A stretch of DNA of 64,000 bases from Sporisorium sorghi. Lineage: Eukaryota; Basidiomycota; Ustilaginomycetes; Ustilaginales; Ustilaginaceae. Both the position numbers and the translations under genes were made by a program. The notes beneath the pieces are model-generated. The model saw nothing but the letters and a program-made list of their open reading frames with translations, made no database searches and was not told the DNA's origin. Position 1 is the stretch's first letter, and each line of letters opens with the position of its first letter. Below, in pieces: positions 1 through 9,169 of this stretch. Location of the stretch: the NCBI GenBank assembly GCA_023212695.1, contig JALCCG010000042.1, positions 39,796-103,795 on the forward strand. The letters run 5' to 3'.

Positions 1-841
1 CCCTTCCAGCCGCAATGCCTGTCAGCATCTCTTTGGTGTTGATAAACCCGATGAAACGATCGGCATTCCCTGCTTCGGCAACCGGATAGCGGGTATAATC
101 ATACTCACCCAGAACCTCAATGATTTTAGCAAGCGGCCAGCCCTGTTCCACCGTAATGATTCGCTCTCTAGGAATCATGATTTCCTGTAAGGTGCGCTCA
201 TCAAAAGCGAATATATTCTTCAGGTAATCCAGCTCAGTTTGGTTGATCTCGCCGCTCTCGTAGCTCTGATCCACAATCCACTTCAACTCCTCCTCGGAAT
301 GGACCGTCTCATGTCCAGCCGGCTTTACGCCAAATATACGAAGAAGAAGACGTGAAGCTCCGTTCAGTGCATAGATAAACGGGTACATGATTTTACCGAA
401 CCAGTATAGAGGCGATGCCAGCAGCAGCGTCATCTTCTCGGCAAATTGGATCGCCAATGTTTTCGGTGCCAATTCTCCGATGACAACGTGCAGGAATGTG
501 ATAATCGAAAGAGCAATGACATAGGAGAGCACGGTTGCAATGGCAGCCGGCACATCAAATCTCTCAAACAGAGGATGGAGCATCCGCTCAACCGTCGGTT
601 CGCCCAGCGCTCCGAGTACGAGCGCCGTTATGGTTATCCCGAGCTGGCAGGCAGACAAGTAGTAATCCAGCTCGTGTGCTACCTTCTTGGCCTTGACAGC
701 TTTTTTATTACCCTCTGCAATCAATTGATCGATTCTTGACATCCGTACCTTCAATATCGCGAATTCGGCTCCGACAAAGAACGCTGTCAGTCCTATAAAC
801 ACAGCTACTAAAAATAAGTTTAACACGATTATTCCGTCCAA
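1..841 (-). CDS. CNNM/CorC-type CBS-domain membrane protein (3' end outside window)
   Basis: Partial gene; its C-terminal part runs off the left edge. The start is taken as TTG at 841-839, giving an N-terminus LDGIIVLNLFLVAVFIGLTAFF that matches the paralogue upstream (922-2220). The visible part holds the DUF21 (CNNM) transmembrane domain and the start of a CBS pair, ending in a segment reading FIGFINTKEML. The family (HlyC/CorC, CNNM) is linked to magnesium or cobalt efflux, but the substrate here is unproven. It lies 80 bp downstream of its paralogue with no terminator between, so the two probably form an operon that arose by tandem duplication. The SD GGAGGTG (865-871) is separated from TTG by a hairpin (848-861). 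Confidence 0.85.
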   Translation of the reverse strand, partial: MDGIIVLNLFLVAVFIGLTAFFVGAEFAILKVRMSRIDQLIAEGNKKAVKAKKVAHELDYYLSACQLGITITALVLGALGEPTVERMLHPLFERFDVPAAIATVLSYVIALSIITFLHVVIGELAPKTLAIQFAEKMTLLLASPLYWFGKIMYPFIYALNGASRLLLRIFGVKPAGHETVHSEEELKWIVDQSYESGEINQTELDYLKNIFAFDERTLQEIMIPRERIITVEQGWPLAKIIEVLGEYDYTRYPVAEAGNADRFIGFINTKEMLTGIAAGR

Positions 842-847
842 TGATTT

Positions 848-861
848 CCCTCAGTCGAGGG
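848..861 (-). promoter_or_regulatory. Hairpin between Shine-Dalgarno and TTG start
   Basis: On the minus strand CCCTC-GACT-GAGGG forms a 5-bp stem with a tetraloop. It sits 3 nt after the SD GGAGGTG and 6 nt before the TTG start. If folded, the effective SD-start spacing drops from 23 to 9 nt. The same arrangement occurs at 2227-2240 with a different loop. Confidence 0.55.
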
Positions 862-921
862 ATTCACCTCCAAAAAAATGATGGTCTGAATGTATCAGCG
901 AGAAGCCCTTAACACGCAATC

Positions 922-2220
922 TCAAGCTTGTCTTAGAATGACTTGTTTAATCTGCAAGTTATCGGTTTCCGATACAACCCATACGTGCTCGCCTTGCTTG
1001 ATCTCATCGCCGTCCTGAACCGTAGTGCCTTTCTGATACTGAATCCAGCCGCCAATCGTATCCATCTCTTCACGATTCTCGAAGACCAGTCCAAACTGCT
1101 TCTCAAGCTCATCCAGGAGAACCCGTCCATTAATCAGGTATTCACGTTCCCCGGTCTTCCGGATATCCGCCACTTCGTCGGCATCGAATTCATCACGAAT
1201 CTCCCCAACGATCTCTTCCAATATATCTTCCATGGTCAATATCCCAGATGTGCCGCCGTATTCATCGATAACCAGAGCCATATGCATACGTTCCTGCTGC
1301 ATCTTCAACATCGCTTCATGGATCGGCGTAACTTCAAGCACGATAGGAAGGTCCCGGACAAATTCCGTCAGTTTGCGCTCCCGTCCAGCCACGATATGCG
1401 GCAGCATCTTCTTCACGTTGACAACGCCGACCACCCGGTCCTTGCTGCCCTCTTCAATGACAGGATATCGCGTATAGTTGTGTTCATCCAATATACGGAC
1501 GATATCCGGGTTTTTCATATCCTTGTCGAGGGTAACCAGAGCGGTTCTCGGCACCATGATATCCTTGGTCACACGCTCATCGAATGAGAATACGTTCTCC
1601 ATGTAAGCCAGCTTGGTCTGATTGATCTCGCCGCCCTGATAGCTTTGCGTCATAATAATGCGCAGCTCGTCTTCCGAGTAAGCCTGTTCATGTCCAGCAG
1701 GCTTCACGCCAAAGGAACGCAGCAATACTCGTGATGCTCCATTCAATGCCCAAATGAATGGTTTCATGATTTTCCCGAACCCATACAGCGGGGCAGCGAG
1801 CAGCAGGGTCATCTTCTCCGAGAATTGGATTGCCAGCGTCTTGGGTGCCATTTCCCCTACCACGACATGCAGAAATGTCACGAGTATGAAGGCAATGGCG
1901 TAGGAAGCAATCGAAGCCGTTGAGGCCGATACGTTAAAGAGATCAAATACCGGGTACATGATGCGTTCAACGGCAGGCTTACCAATGGCTCCAAGTCCGA
2001 GAGCCGTTACCGTAATCCCGAGCTGGCAGGCCGATAGATAATAATCAAGGTCGCCGGCTACTTTTTTGGCCACAACCGCCTTTTTATTCCCTTCAGCAAT
2101 TAATTGATCAATCCGAGACATACGAATTTTTACAACAGCAAACTCAGAGGCCACAAAAAACGCTGTCAATGCAATCAGAACTGCAAGTATGAATAAATTA
2201 GTGATGGTAATAATGTCCAA
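922..2220 (-). CDS. CNNM/CorC-type CBS-domain membrane protein
   Basis: 432 residues from TTG at 2220. An ATG at 2274 would add 18 residues that translate the ribosome-binding region, so TTG is preferred. Order of domains: CNNM/DUF21 with about four membrane segments (first ~190 residues, including a FFVASEFAVVKIRMSRIDQL segment after the first helix), two CBS repeats (around DIMVPRTALVTL and the MHMALVIDEYGGTSGILTMEDI region), then a CorC_HlyC FAD-like C-terminal domain. The family is associated with Mg2+/Co2+ or Na+-coupled export; the ligand cannot be told from sequence. It is the upstream member of a tandem pair. Confidence 0.9.
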   Translation of the reverse strand: MDIITITNLFILAVLIALTAFFVASEFAVVKIRMSRIDQLIAEGNKKAVVAKKVAGDLDYYLSACQLGITVTALGLGAIGKPAVERIMYPVFDLFNVSASTASIASYAIAFILVTFLHVVVGEMAPKTLAIQFSEKMTLLLAAPLYGFGKIMKPFIWALNGASRVLLRSFGVKPAGHEQAYSEDELRIIMTQSYQGGEINQTKLAYMENVFSFDERVTKDIMVPRTALVTLDKDMKNPDIVRILDEHNYTRYPVIEEGSKDRVVGVVNVKKMLPHIVAGRERKLTEFVRDLPIVLEVTPIHEAMLKMQQERMHMALVIDEYGGTSGILTMEDILEEIVGEIRDEFDADEVADIRKTGEREYLINGRVLLDELEKQFGLVFENREEMDTIGGWIQYQKGTTVQDGDEIKQGEHVWVVSETDNLQIKQVILRQA

Positions 2221-2226
2221 TGATTT

Positions 2227-2240
2227 CCCTCTTAAGAGGG
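2227..2240 (-). promoter_or_regulatory. Hairpin between Shine-Dalgarno and TTG start (paralogue copy)
   Basis: The minus strand reads CCCTC-TTAA-GAGGG, a 5-bp stem with a four-base loop, between SD GGAGGTG (2244-2250) and TTG (2220-2218). The stem is identical to the 848-861 copy while the loop differs. GAGGG in the 3' arm could also act as an SD when the hairpin is open, and the upstream GAGG can pair with the 5' arm CCTC, so alternative folds are possible. Confidence 0.55.
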
Positions 2241-2698
2241 ATTCACCTCCAGATTTAATTAAGGCTGTATTCAATGTTATTCAGAAGCAAGTACATCATG
2301 TATTACAAATACCCAGGCAGAAGAGGCAGCCAATAGAAAAGATGTCACTCCCTTTAGTTCCGTAACTTGATCCATTTGCAATAACGCCTTCCCAATGTAC
2401 TACCTCCTCTCCGAATGTAAATTTTCATAATTACGAAAAAAGTATAACACAATCAGAGCCAAACCATCCAGTTGAACGTCATGGTTTAGAACCAGTTCCG
2501 CCGTTTAATTCACACAATTCTCACTTGATTTATGGGTTTAAAATAGGTTTCAGGGTAAATCTGCCTTCTTACGTATTAAAGTTCCCTCTTTCTTCCTTCT
2601 TAAACCATTTATCTATCAATACGTATGAGCTGATGACTTGCCCGCATACATATCGATCCGTTACTAGAGGACAGTCATGACCATAGCCAAAATTCCTA

Positions 2699-2739
2699 AA
2701 AAAAACCGCAGGATCGTGGCTTGATCCTGCGGTTTTTAT
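2699..2739 (-). terminator. Rho-independent terminator after the PNPOx-like gene
   Basis: AACCGCAGGATC / GATCCTGCGGTT stem flanked by A and T runs on both sides. It is positioned to end the 2759-3253 gene and could work in both directions. Confidence 0.88.
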
Positions 2740-2758
2740 AACTGAATTATTTCCGATC

Positions 2759-3253
2759 TTAATGAAGATCAACGGTTTTGTTAATATCCGAGTTGCCCTC
2801 CGGCTGCTGGCCCACCATTTTTTTGAAAAAGGCCTTCACCGTTTTAGTTTTATTTCCGGTTTCCCAGTACTCTGCCGTGTCCGTATTCACCTTGATCAGA
2901 ATCATGTTAGGATCGTCGTAGGATGTTTGCAGCAGCTTCTCGTATGCTGCATTCCAGAGCGCTTTTTTCCGTTCCACATCCTCTACAACTTCAGCCGTTC
3001 CACGAATCGATACGTAGGATTTGCCGACATAAGCAATATTCACGTTGGGATTAGCCATGATTTCCGCATATTTGCTGGTATCCCGTTTCGTTAAGAACCA
3101 GAGGTCCCCATCAAATTCAATATCCTGTGTCTGCATCGGCCGGGAATTGATCCCACCCTCCGATATCGTGGAGAACATCGCGGTTTCCACATCCTTGATA
3201 ATATCCTTAACAATCTCAACGGCTTCCTCGTTCACGACGGTTCCGTTTGACAT
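2759..3253 (-). CDS. Pyridoxamine 5'-phosphate oxidase family protein (general stress protein 26-like)
   Basis: 164 residues with a split-barrel flavin-binding fold, judged from the order: early helix, TISEGGINSRPMQTQDI, then DLWFLTKRDTSKYAEI, then SYVSIRGTAEVVED. This pattern is typical of the small YdaG/GSP26 group of PNPOx-like proteins, which bind FMN or F420-like cofactors and usually lack proven PNPOx activity. The ATG at 3253 is preferred because GGATGGGG sits just upstream; a GTG at 3262 would overlap that site. A strong terminator follows directly. The gene stands alone. Confidence 0.82.
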   Translation of the reverse strand: MSNGTVVNEEAVEIVKDIIKDVETAMFSTISEGGINSRPMQTQDIEFDGDLWFLTKRDTSKYAEIMANPNVNIAYVGKSYVSIRGTAEVVEDVERKKALWNAAYEKLLQTSYDDPNMILIKVNTDTAEYWETGNKTKTVKAFFKKMVGQQPEGNSDINKTVDLH

Positions 3254-3404
3254 ATTGATCACCCCATCCTTCTGTTTAGTCTCTAATTACACTTCCCATA
3301 AATAAGTTAAACGATGAATGAAGACCATTTTCCCTGATTCTTGGATAAGATCAGCCTGTATCATTCCATTTCGGGCCGCAGCGAGTTTCGAATGGCTTTA
3401 TGTC

Positions 3405-3442
3405 AAAAAAAGAGCCGTGACTGTCAGCGCAGTCACGGCTCT
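3405..3442 (-). terminator. Rho-independent terminator after the arabinofuranosidase
   Basis: A 13-bp perfect stem (AGAGCCGTGACTG with its complement) around a 6-nt loop. On the minus strand it is followed by seven T residues. It closes the binding protein, permease and GH51 transcription unit. Confidence 0.92.
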
Positions 3443-3492
3443 TCGGTTATAATAGATACTTTAGTCTTGATGGTCACAGCCAGCCTAGGTGA

Positions 3493-5526
3493 TTATTCCA
3501 CTCCACCGGATTCGGGCTTCGCCCTGAATTCAAGCGCATAAATGGAGGAAGGACGCAATGCGTAACCGCGCTGCAGTTCCTCCGCCGAAACCCCGTATTC
3601 CTTACACTTGATTTGCTCAGGCTGGAATACGGAATTGATATCATCGTAAAAATTCCCGGTAATTTCATAAACGGTTGTTTCCCCGGAAGCTTCGAAAGCT
3701 TGCAGCTCAAGCTCGGCCCGAACCTCCCCCAGGCTTCGGTTCACGATAAGCAGCGTAATCACGCTGCCGTCGTCATTCGTACCGGCCACAATGTCCAGAT
3801 CCGGAAGCGCATCCAGCTCCACAGGCGTCTTCTTGTGTGACGACACGGAGAAGGTGCCGCATTCCGCCTTAACAGGAAGGATTCGCCGGATATCCCGATT
3901 CGCGTAAAGCTTTAACACTTCATAGGTGGGTGTACCGTATATTTCGAGAGGAAGCCCGCTCCAGCCAGGTTCTTTGCCGCAATACTGGTCGGCATAATAA
4001 TCCCCCACTCTGATGCATCCTCCCAGCCAGCCGTTAACTAGATCGGAGAAGCTGCCGATATGCACCATATCGCTGCAACGAATCATTTCATTCAGGTTGG
4101 CGGCATTGGCCACGGCTGCTCCCAAGGTATGTTCGTTCGGCAGCCCTTTTCTTACGGTGTTCGGATAGTACATCGTGTTGTATTCGGTGATCGCCAGCTT
4201 CACGTGGCTATGCTTCGACTGGGACCGAATAAGCTCCGTCGTCTGCCGGATATAATGCCGGGTCCATTCGGGATAAGAGGCGATCGCTTTATAGCGGTCC
4301 TCTGCCGGGGTGTCCCGGTTCATGCCGAAGGGACCGTAGCCGTGGTACAAATGCAGTGTCAGATAGTCCATATACTCACCGGCCAGATCGAGGACCGTTT
4401 GATTCCAGTCCTGATCATAATGCCCGCAGGCCAGCAGCACGATGGAATCGTCCGCCTCCTTCATGGCCTTGGCAAACGATATCGTCCGCTCCGCAAACCT
4501 GTCAGCTGTGCAAGTGCCGACCTGCCATTGCCCCCAAACCTCGTTGCCAATCTCCCAGTACCTTACATCGTATGGCTCGGGTGATCCATTCTTTGCTCGC
4601 AGAGCTCCCATCGGTGTATCCACGCTTCCATTGCAGTATTCGATCCACTGGGCAGCCTCTTCTGGCGTGCCGGAACCATCGTTCACGCAAATGAGGGGCT
4701 CAACCCGCAGTTCGCGGCAAAAGCGGATGAATTCGTCCGTTCCGAAATATTTGCTGGTCCACCCTCCCCACGCTTCGTTGTACATGACAGGTCTCTCCAG
4801 AACAGGGCCGATCCCATGCTCCCAATGGTACGCGCTGATATAATTGCCTGCCAGTCGCATCATCCCCGCGTTCAGCTCGCGGGTCATGTCTACCACTTCG
4901 CGCTTCACCATGGCAATGCTGTCTACTGGCAGCATTGACACATGATCGATCCAAAGCATGCCGGTGGATACGTGGTCGACCCACCTTGGGTGCCCGGCCG
5001 GGATATACACCCGAATTTCCGCATCGGCACAAGCACGGGTTATGGACAGCTGCCCCTGGTATTCCTGCCAGTTATGGCTGCTCAGCTCGACCCGCAGCTG
5101 CCCCAGCGTTTCTTCCGTACGCCGGTCCACCGCTTCGATCATCAAATAACGAAGCTCGATGGAAGCCCTTGCAACCATCCGAACGGTGTAATCCTTCGGC
5201 CCTTGCAGCGATGTGATCTGCGTTATGCCGGCATAGGCCTCATCATCGCTCAGAATGCGGATGCGCTGGGCGCGGCCCGAATGCTTGGGTGCCGGCGCCT
5301 CCATGGCATACCTGGTGTTCCTTCCGTTGGTATACGCGCGCCAGCTTCCCGATACCGCGGTCTTTGATTCCGTCTCGCTTTCGAAATCCATGTCCTTCAA
5401 GGGAAATGCGAGCATGGCCTCCATATGGTCCCGTATATCCTCCACGAAATGTCCGAACAGGTAGGGGTTGACCGTATGCTCGCTCGGCCTGACGCAGTCA
5501 ATGGTAATCTTGGCGTTTGTTTTCAA
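3493..5526 (-). CDS. Alpha-L-arabinofuranosidase, GH51 family
   Basis: 677 residues from TTG at 5526, preceded by GGAGG with 7-nt spacing. It releases terminal arabinofuranosyl residues from arabinan or arabinoxylan oligosaccharides. Residues ~40-200 form a carbohydrate-binding-like beta-sandwich insertion. The (beta/alpha)8 catalytic part follows. The general acid/base is E329 in the YWEIGNEVWG segment and the nucleophile is E448 in LAITEYNT, as expected for clan GH-A. The C-terminal beta domain ends with SSIYALEF. No signal peptide is present, so it acts in the cytoplasm on imported oligosaccharides. This fits its place as the last gene after two sugar permeases and a binding protein. Confidence 0.93.
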   Translation of the reverse strand: MKTNAKITIDCVRPSEHTVNPYLFGHFVEDIRDHMEAMLAFPLKDMDFESETESKTAVSGSWRAYTNGRNTRYAMEAPAPKHSGRAQRIRILSDDEAYAGITQITSLQGPKDYTVRMVARASIELRYLMIEAVDRRTEETLGQLRVELSSHNWQEYQGQLSITRACADAEIRVYIPAGHPRWVDHVSTGMLWIDHVSMLPVDSIAMVKREVVDMTRELNAGMMRLAGNYISAYHWEHGIGPVLERPVMYNEAWGGWTSKYFGTDEFIRFCRELRVEPLICVNDGSGTPEEAAQWIEYCNGSVDTPMGALRAKNGSPEPYDVRYWEIGNEVWGQWQVGTCTADRFAERTISFAKAMKEADDSIVLLACGHYDQDWNQTVLDLAGEYMDYLTLHLYHGYGPFGMNRDTPAEDRYKAIASYPEWTRHYIRQTTELIRSQSKHSHVKLAITEYNTMYYPNTVRKGLPNEHTLGAAVANAANLNEMIRCSDMVHIGSFSDLVNGWLGGCIRVGDYYADQYCGKEPGWSGLPLEIYGTPTYEVLKLYANRDIRRILPVKAECGTFSVSSHKKTPVELDALPDLDIVAGTNDDGSVITLLIVNRSLGEVRAELELQAFEASGETTVYEITGNFYDDINSVFQPEQIKCKEYGVSAEELQRGYALRPSSIYALEFRAKPESGGVE

Positions 5527-5594
5527 GATAAATCCTCCATAAGCGTGATATATTAGGGGAATTAATTCGTGCGAGAATGGCATGTGAGCTGAGC

Positions 5595-6488
5595 TCACCC
5601 TTTTACCGAGCCAATCATGACGCCTTTAACAAAATGCCTTTGCACAAACGGATACATAAGCAGTACAGGCAAACTGGAGACAATAATGACCGCGTATTTA
5701 ATGCTCTCGGCAAGCAGGATTTTGTCTTCCAAACCAATGCTGCCGTCCACCGCATCAGATTGACTAATCAGCAGAATTTCGCGGAGCACCAGCTGAAGCG
5801 GATGCAAATTCTCGTTACGAATATAGATGAGCGCATTAAAAAATGAATTCCAGTGTCCTACCGCATAGAACAGCACCATGACCGCCAGAATCGGCTTGGA
5901 TAAGGGCAGGATGATGCTCAGCAGCAGCCTCCAGTTGGAGCACCCATCGATATGGGCAGCCTCCTGCAGCTCCCACGGAATGCTCGATTGGAAATACGTT
6001 CTCATCACGATCAGATTGTAGGTCGCGATGGCACCGGGAACAATCAATGCCCACATCGTATCGACCATTCCCAGGTCCTTGACCAACAGATAAGTCGGAA
6101 TCAGCCCTCCGCTGAAAAACATGGTCAGGGTGATAAACACCATAATTGTATTGCGTCCTGGAAGGTCAGGTCTCGATAGCGGGTACGCTGCCAGTATCGT
6201 CATGATGATATTAATTACCGTCCCTACAATCGTATAGAAGATCGTATTGCGGTAACCGATCCAAATCTTATCGTTATGCAAAATATTCGTGTAGGCATCG
6301 AGCGTTACGCTCTTGGGCAGCAGCCAAACCTCCCCGTTCAGCACCCTTGCCGGATCACTGAACGAAGCGCTGACAATAAAGATTAACGGATACAGCACAA
6401 TGAGAATAATGATGGCGGCGACCGCGTAAATGATCACATCGAATACCCATTCATCCGAGGTTCTTTTTATGGCCGATGGCTTGGACAT
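5595..6488 (-). CDS. CUT1 sugar ABC transporter permease (LplC/AraQ type)
   Basis: 297 residues from ATG at 6488 with AAGGGGGA about 10 nt upstream. Six predicted membrane segments, and the cytoplasmic EAA loop that contacts the ATPase reads EAAHIDGCSNWRLLLSIILP. It is the second permease of the arabinosyl-oligosaccharide importer, 16 bp after the first permease and 68 bp before the GH51 gene. No ATPase gene is present in the locus; such systems in Bacillales usually share an MsmX-type ATPase encoded elsewhere. Confidence 0.92.
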   Translation of the reverse strand: MSKPSAIKRTSDEWVFDVIIYAVAAIIILIVLYPLIFIVSASFSDPARVLNGEVWLLPKSVTLDAYTNILHNDKIWIGYRNTIFYTIVGTVINIIMTILAAYPLSRPDLPGRNTIMVFITLTMFFSGGLIPTYLLVKDLGMVDTMWALIVPGAIATYNLIVMRTYFQSSIPWELQEAAHIDGCSNWRLLLSIILPLSKPILAVMVLFYAVGHWNSFFNALIYIRNENLHPLQLVLREILLISQSDAVDGSIGLEDKILLAESIKYAVIIVSSLPVLLMYPFVQRHFVKGVMIGSVKG

Positions 6489-6504
6489 GTCGCGTTTTCC
6501 CCCT

Positions 6505-7467
6505 TTACCATAAACTCGTCTCCGACGTTTTACGCGCAATTCGGTTTACAAGCAGCAGCAAAATCAGGTTGATGATCGAATTAAACAGCCCGATCGCTGC
6601 CGTGTAACTGTACTCTCCCTTTAAAATGCCTGTCGTGTAAACAAACGTGGAAATGACATCACTCGATTCGAGATTCAAATTATTTTGCATCAGCAAAATT
6701 TTCTCAAAGCCAATGTTCATGAAATGGCCGATATCCAAAATCAGCAGAATGATAACAACAGGAGCGATGCCGGGTAAGGATATATGCCAAATCCGCTTCA
6801 GTCTTGTCGCTCCGTCCATCTTGGCAGCCTCATAAAGCTGCGGGTTCACCCCGCTCAATGCCGCAATGTAGATAATGGACTGCCAGCCCATGTTCTGCCA
6901 TATGTTAGAGCCGATAAAAATGGTCTTAAACCAGCCGGCTTCCTCCATAAAACGGACCGGCGTGCCTCCCATTGCCTCGATCAGCAGATTGACCGGACCG
7001 CTGGTAGGCGAGAGGAATACATTCAATATGCCGACAATCACAACTACGGAAATAAAGTGCGGAATATACGTAATGTTCTGCAGCCATTTGCTGAAGGTCT
7101 TGTTACGAATTTCATTAATGATCAACGCCAGCAAGATGGGAATCGGAAAAGCGATCAACAGCGAGAACAGATTAATGGACAACGTATTCCACAGCAGCCT
7201 CCAGAAATAATACGAATCGAAGAAGCGTTCGAAATGCCCGAAGCCCTCCCAGCTGCTCCCAAGGATTCCCTTGGCCGGGTTGAAATTCTTAAACGCAATT
7301 TGCAGCCCGTACAACGGACCATAGTGAAAAACCAGATACCAGACGACCGGCACAAGCAGCATGAGGTACAGGTCATACCTTTTGGCCATTTGTCTTAGCA
7401 AGCGGGGACCTCGCCTTCGTTGACCTGGAGGCATAGTGATCGTTGTATCGGCTTTGACACTCTTCAT
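6505..7467 (-). CDS. CUT1 sugar ABC transporter permease (LplB type)
   Basis: 320 residues. The start at ATG 7467 is chosen because AAGGAG lies 11 nt upstream; an ATG at 7488 has no such site. An N-terminal basic tail (GQRRRGPRLLRQMAKRYDLY) precedes six predicted membrane segments. The EAA loop reads EAAKMDGATRLKRIWHISLPG. The LplB group handles complex polysaccharide breakdown products. It pairs with the 5595-6488 permease and the lipoprotein at 7501-9072. Confidence 0.92.
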   Translation of the reverse strand: MKSVKADTTITMPPGQRRRGPRLLRQMAKRYDLYLMLLVPVVWYLVFHYGPLYGLQIAFKNFNPAKGILGSSWEGFGHFERFFDSYYFWRLLWNTLSINLFSLLIAFPIPILLALIINEIRNKTFSKWLQNITYIPHFISVVVIVGILNVFLSPTSGPVNLLIEAMGGTPVRFMEEAGWFKTIFIGSNIWQNMGWQSIIYIAALSGVNPQLYEAAKMDGATRLKRIWHISLPGIAPVVIILLILDIGHFMNIGFEKILLMQNNLNLESSDVISTFVYTTGILKGEYSYTAAIGLFNSIINLILLLLVNRIARKTSETSLW

Positions 7468-7500
7468 GGGCATCCACTCCTTATCCATGATGTGGCAGCA

Positions 7501-9072
7501 TTATTTCTGCATCTTGTCATAAGCATCCTGATACAACTTCTCCAGCTCATCGATTTTCATCTTCTTCAGCGTAGACTGGAATTGTTCCCACTTGTCGAAG
7601 CTAAGCGCGCCCACAATGAATTTCGTGCTCTGCTCTTCGTAGTATTTATCGATATCGTTACGCAGAATGTTCACTTGCTGAGCGGTTTGCTCGTCAAACA
7701 TGGGAGCCGCGTAGCGAACCTCCGGCATGAATGGATCCAGCTTCTGCTGCGCCTCCTGTACCTGCGGCGGATTGATGAAAGAGGCGACCTGCTCGCTGAT
7801 GAGATGAGGCGCTCCTCCTCCGGCGTAAGGCGTGATTTTTGCCTGGTTGGTAATATCCTTCAAGAAATCCTCTGTATAGTAGGGAATTCCGTCCTTCATC
7901 TCGTAATGCTCTCCTTCTCTGCCGAACCGGAGAAGGGTAGATCCTTCGTCGCTATAGAAGTAATCGATCCAGCGCATCGTGACTTCTGGGTATTTATTGA
8001 CGGACGTGATGGCAAAAGCTCCAAAATCCCGCGCAATCGGCAGCGCCTGACTTTGCATCCGGTCTCCGTCAGGCCCTGCCGGAGGCGCGATCCCGGTATA
8101 TTGATCCTGGATTGACAAAAAGTTGTTGTTTGTCTGGTCAAAGAAGAATCCCGCATTCCCTGATCCCTGCTTGGCCAAATATTGCGCTTCAGTGTGCGAG
8201 AATATCTCGGGATCCAGAAGCTTTTCCTTGTAAAGCTTGTTTAGATACATCAGCATCTCTTTATTCTTGTCGCTGCCCATCCAGATGCTTGCCTTGTCAT
8301 TTTCAATGTTGATGTTGTAGCCGAGCTGTGTGTCCAGTCCGAACGATCCGCTCATCGCGCTCACAACCGATAACCCGATTCGGGCGGTCATCGGAATCTC
8401 ATCCTGCTTGCCGTTGCCGTTCGGGTCCCCGTCACGGAAAGCAAGCAGCACCTGATACAGTTCTTCGGTTGTCTCCGGCACCTCCAAATTCAGCTTATCC
8501 AGCCATTTCTGATTAATCCATTTCTTATCCGTACGCGCCGCGCCCAGCGTGACGATGCCCGGAATCGCATAAATGTGGCCCTCCGGCGTTGTGATGCCCG
8601 AGCGGATTTCGGGATATTCCTCCATCCATTTCTTCAGGTTCGGAGCGTATTCATCGATAAGGCCTTCCAGCGGGATCAATTGGCCTGCCGACCCGTAGCG
8701 GACGGTTTCAAGCGGCGATAGCCCCGAACGGAACAGCGCATCGGGCAGCTCATTCGACGCGAACAGCAGGTTTTTCTTCTCCTGGAAGCCGTCTGTCGGC
8801 GCTTCGATGAACTCCACCTTTACATTGCTCAATTTCTCGTAATCCTGAAAAACCGGCATCTCCTTAAACGGACCATTAACGGGGGCAATCCGGGTGAACA
8901 TCTTGAGTTCCACCACCTGCTCTACGATCGGAAATCCCGTGGTGTGAACGATATTCTCCGAACCTTCGGGTGCGGCCTCCTTCTTCGAACCTCCATCTGA
9001 ACTGCATCCGGCCAGCATCAAGCTGGAAACGATCATGGTCATGATCGCGTTTCTTCCCCAGTGTTTACGCAT
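7501..9072 (-). CDS. Extracellular solute-binding lipoprotein (LplA type)
   Basis: 523 residues from ATG 9072. The basic N-terminus, hydrophobic stretch and lipobox LMLAGC show a lipid-anchored exported protein. The length and a DGDPNGNGKQDEIPM loop, which resembles a calcium-binding loop, fit the large LplA-like family 1 solute-binding proteins found with LplB/LplC permeases. It should bind the arabinosyl oligosaccharide outside the membrane. It has its own promoter and cre site, downstream of the regulator gene, and 33 bp separate it from the first permease. Confidence 0.92.
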   Translation of the reverse strand: MRKHWGRNAIMTMIVSSLMLAGCSSDGGSKKEAAPEGSENIVHTTGFPIVEQVVELKMFTRIAPVNGPFKEMPVFQDYEKLSNVKVEFIEAPTDGFQEKKNLLFASNELPDALFRSGLSPLETVRYGSAGQLIPLEGLIDEYAPNLKKWMEEYPEIRSGITTPEGHIYAIPGIVTLGAARTDKKWINQKWLDKLNLEVPETTEELYQVLLAFRDGDPNGNGKQDEIPMTARIGLSVVSAMSGSFGLDTQLGYNINIENDKASIWMGSDKNKEMLMYLNKLYKEKLLDPEIFSHTEAQYLAKQGSGNAGFFFDQTNNNFLSIQDQYTGIAPPAGPDGDRMQSQALPIARDFGAFAITSVNKYPEVTMRWIDYFYSDEGSTLLRFGREGEHYEMKDGIPYYTEDFLKDITNQAKITPYAGGGAPHLISEQVASFINPPQVQEAQQKLDPFMPEVRYAAPMFDEQTAQQVNILRNDIDKYYEEQSTKFIVGALSFDKWEQFQSTLKKMKIDELEKLYQDAYDKMQK

Positions 9073-9105
9073 GAATAGGTGACCCCCACATTTCTTAATC
9101 ACCAC

Positions 9106-9127
9106 ACGCTTAGTGTAAGCGTTTACC
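9106..9127. promoter_or_regulatory. CcpA cre site overlapping a perfect inverted repeat
   Basis: TGTAAGCGTTTACC (9114-9127) matches the cre consensus TGWAARCGYTWNCW at 13 of 14 positions. It overlaps ACGCTTA-gtg-TAAGCGT (9106-9122), a perfect 7-3-7 inverted repeat. The site lies just downstream of the binding-protein promoter, a typical roadblock position for carbon catabolite repression. Confidence 0.7.
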
Positions 9128-9141
9128 GTTGGTGTGTGATT

Positions 9142-9169
9142 ATTATAATTCAACGGCCCTGGCAGCCAA
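9142..9169 (-). promoter_or_regulatory. SigA promoter of the binding-protein operon
   Basis: Minus strand -35 TTGGCT (9164-9169), 16-bp spacer, -10 TATAAT (9142-9147). Transcription should start near 9135, placing the cre at about +8 to +21. Confidence 0.7.

Noticed and set aside
2569..2772. 67-residue open frame on the minus strand
   Set aside because: It spans the terminator hairpin of the PNPOx-like gene and has no SD.
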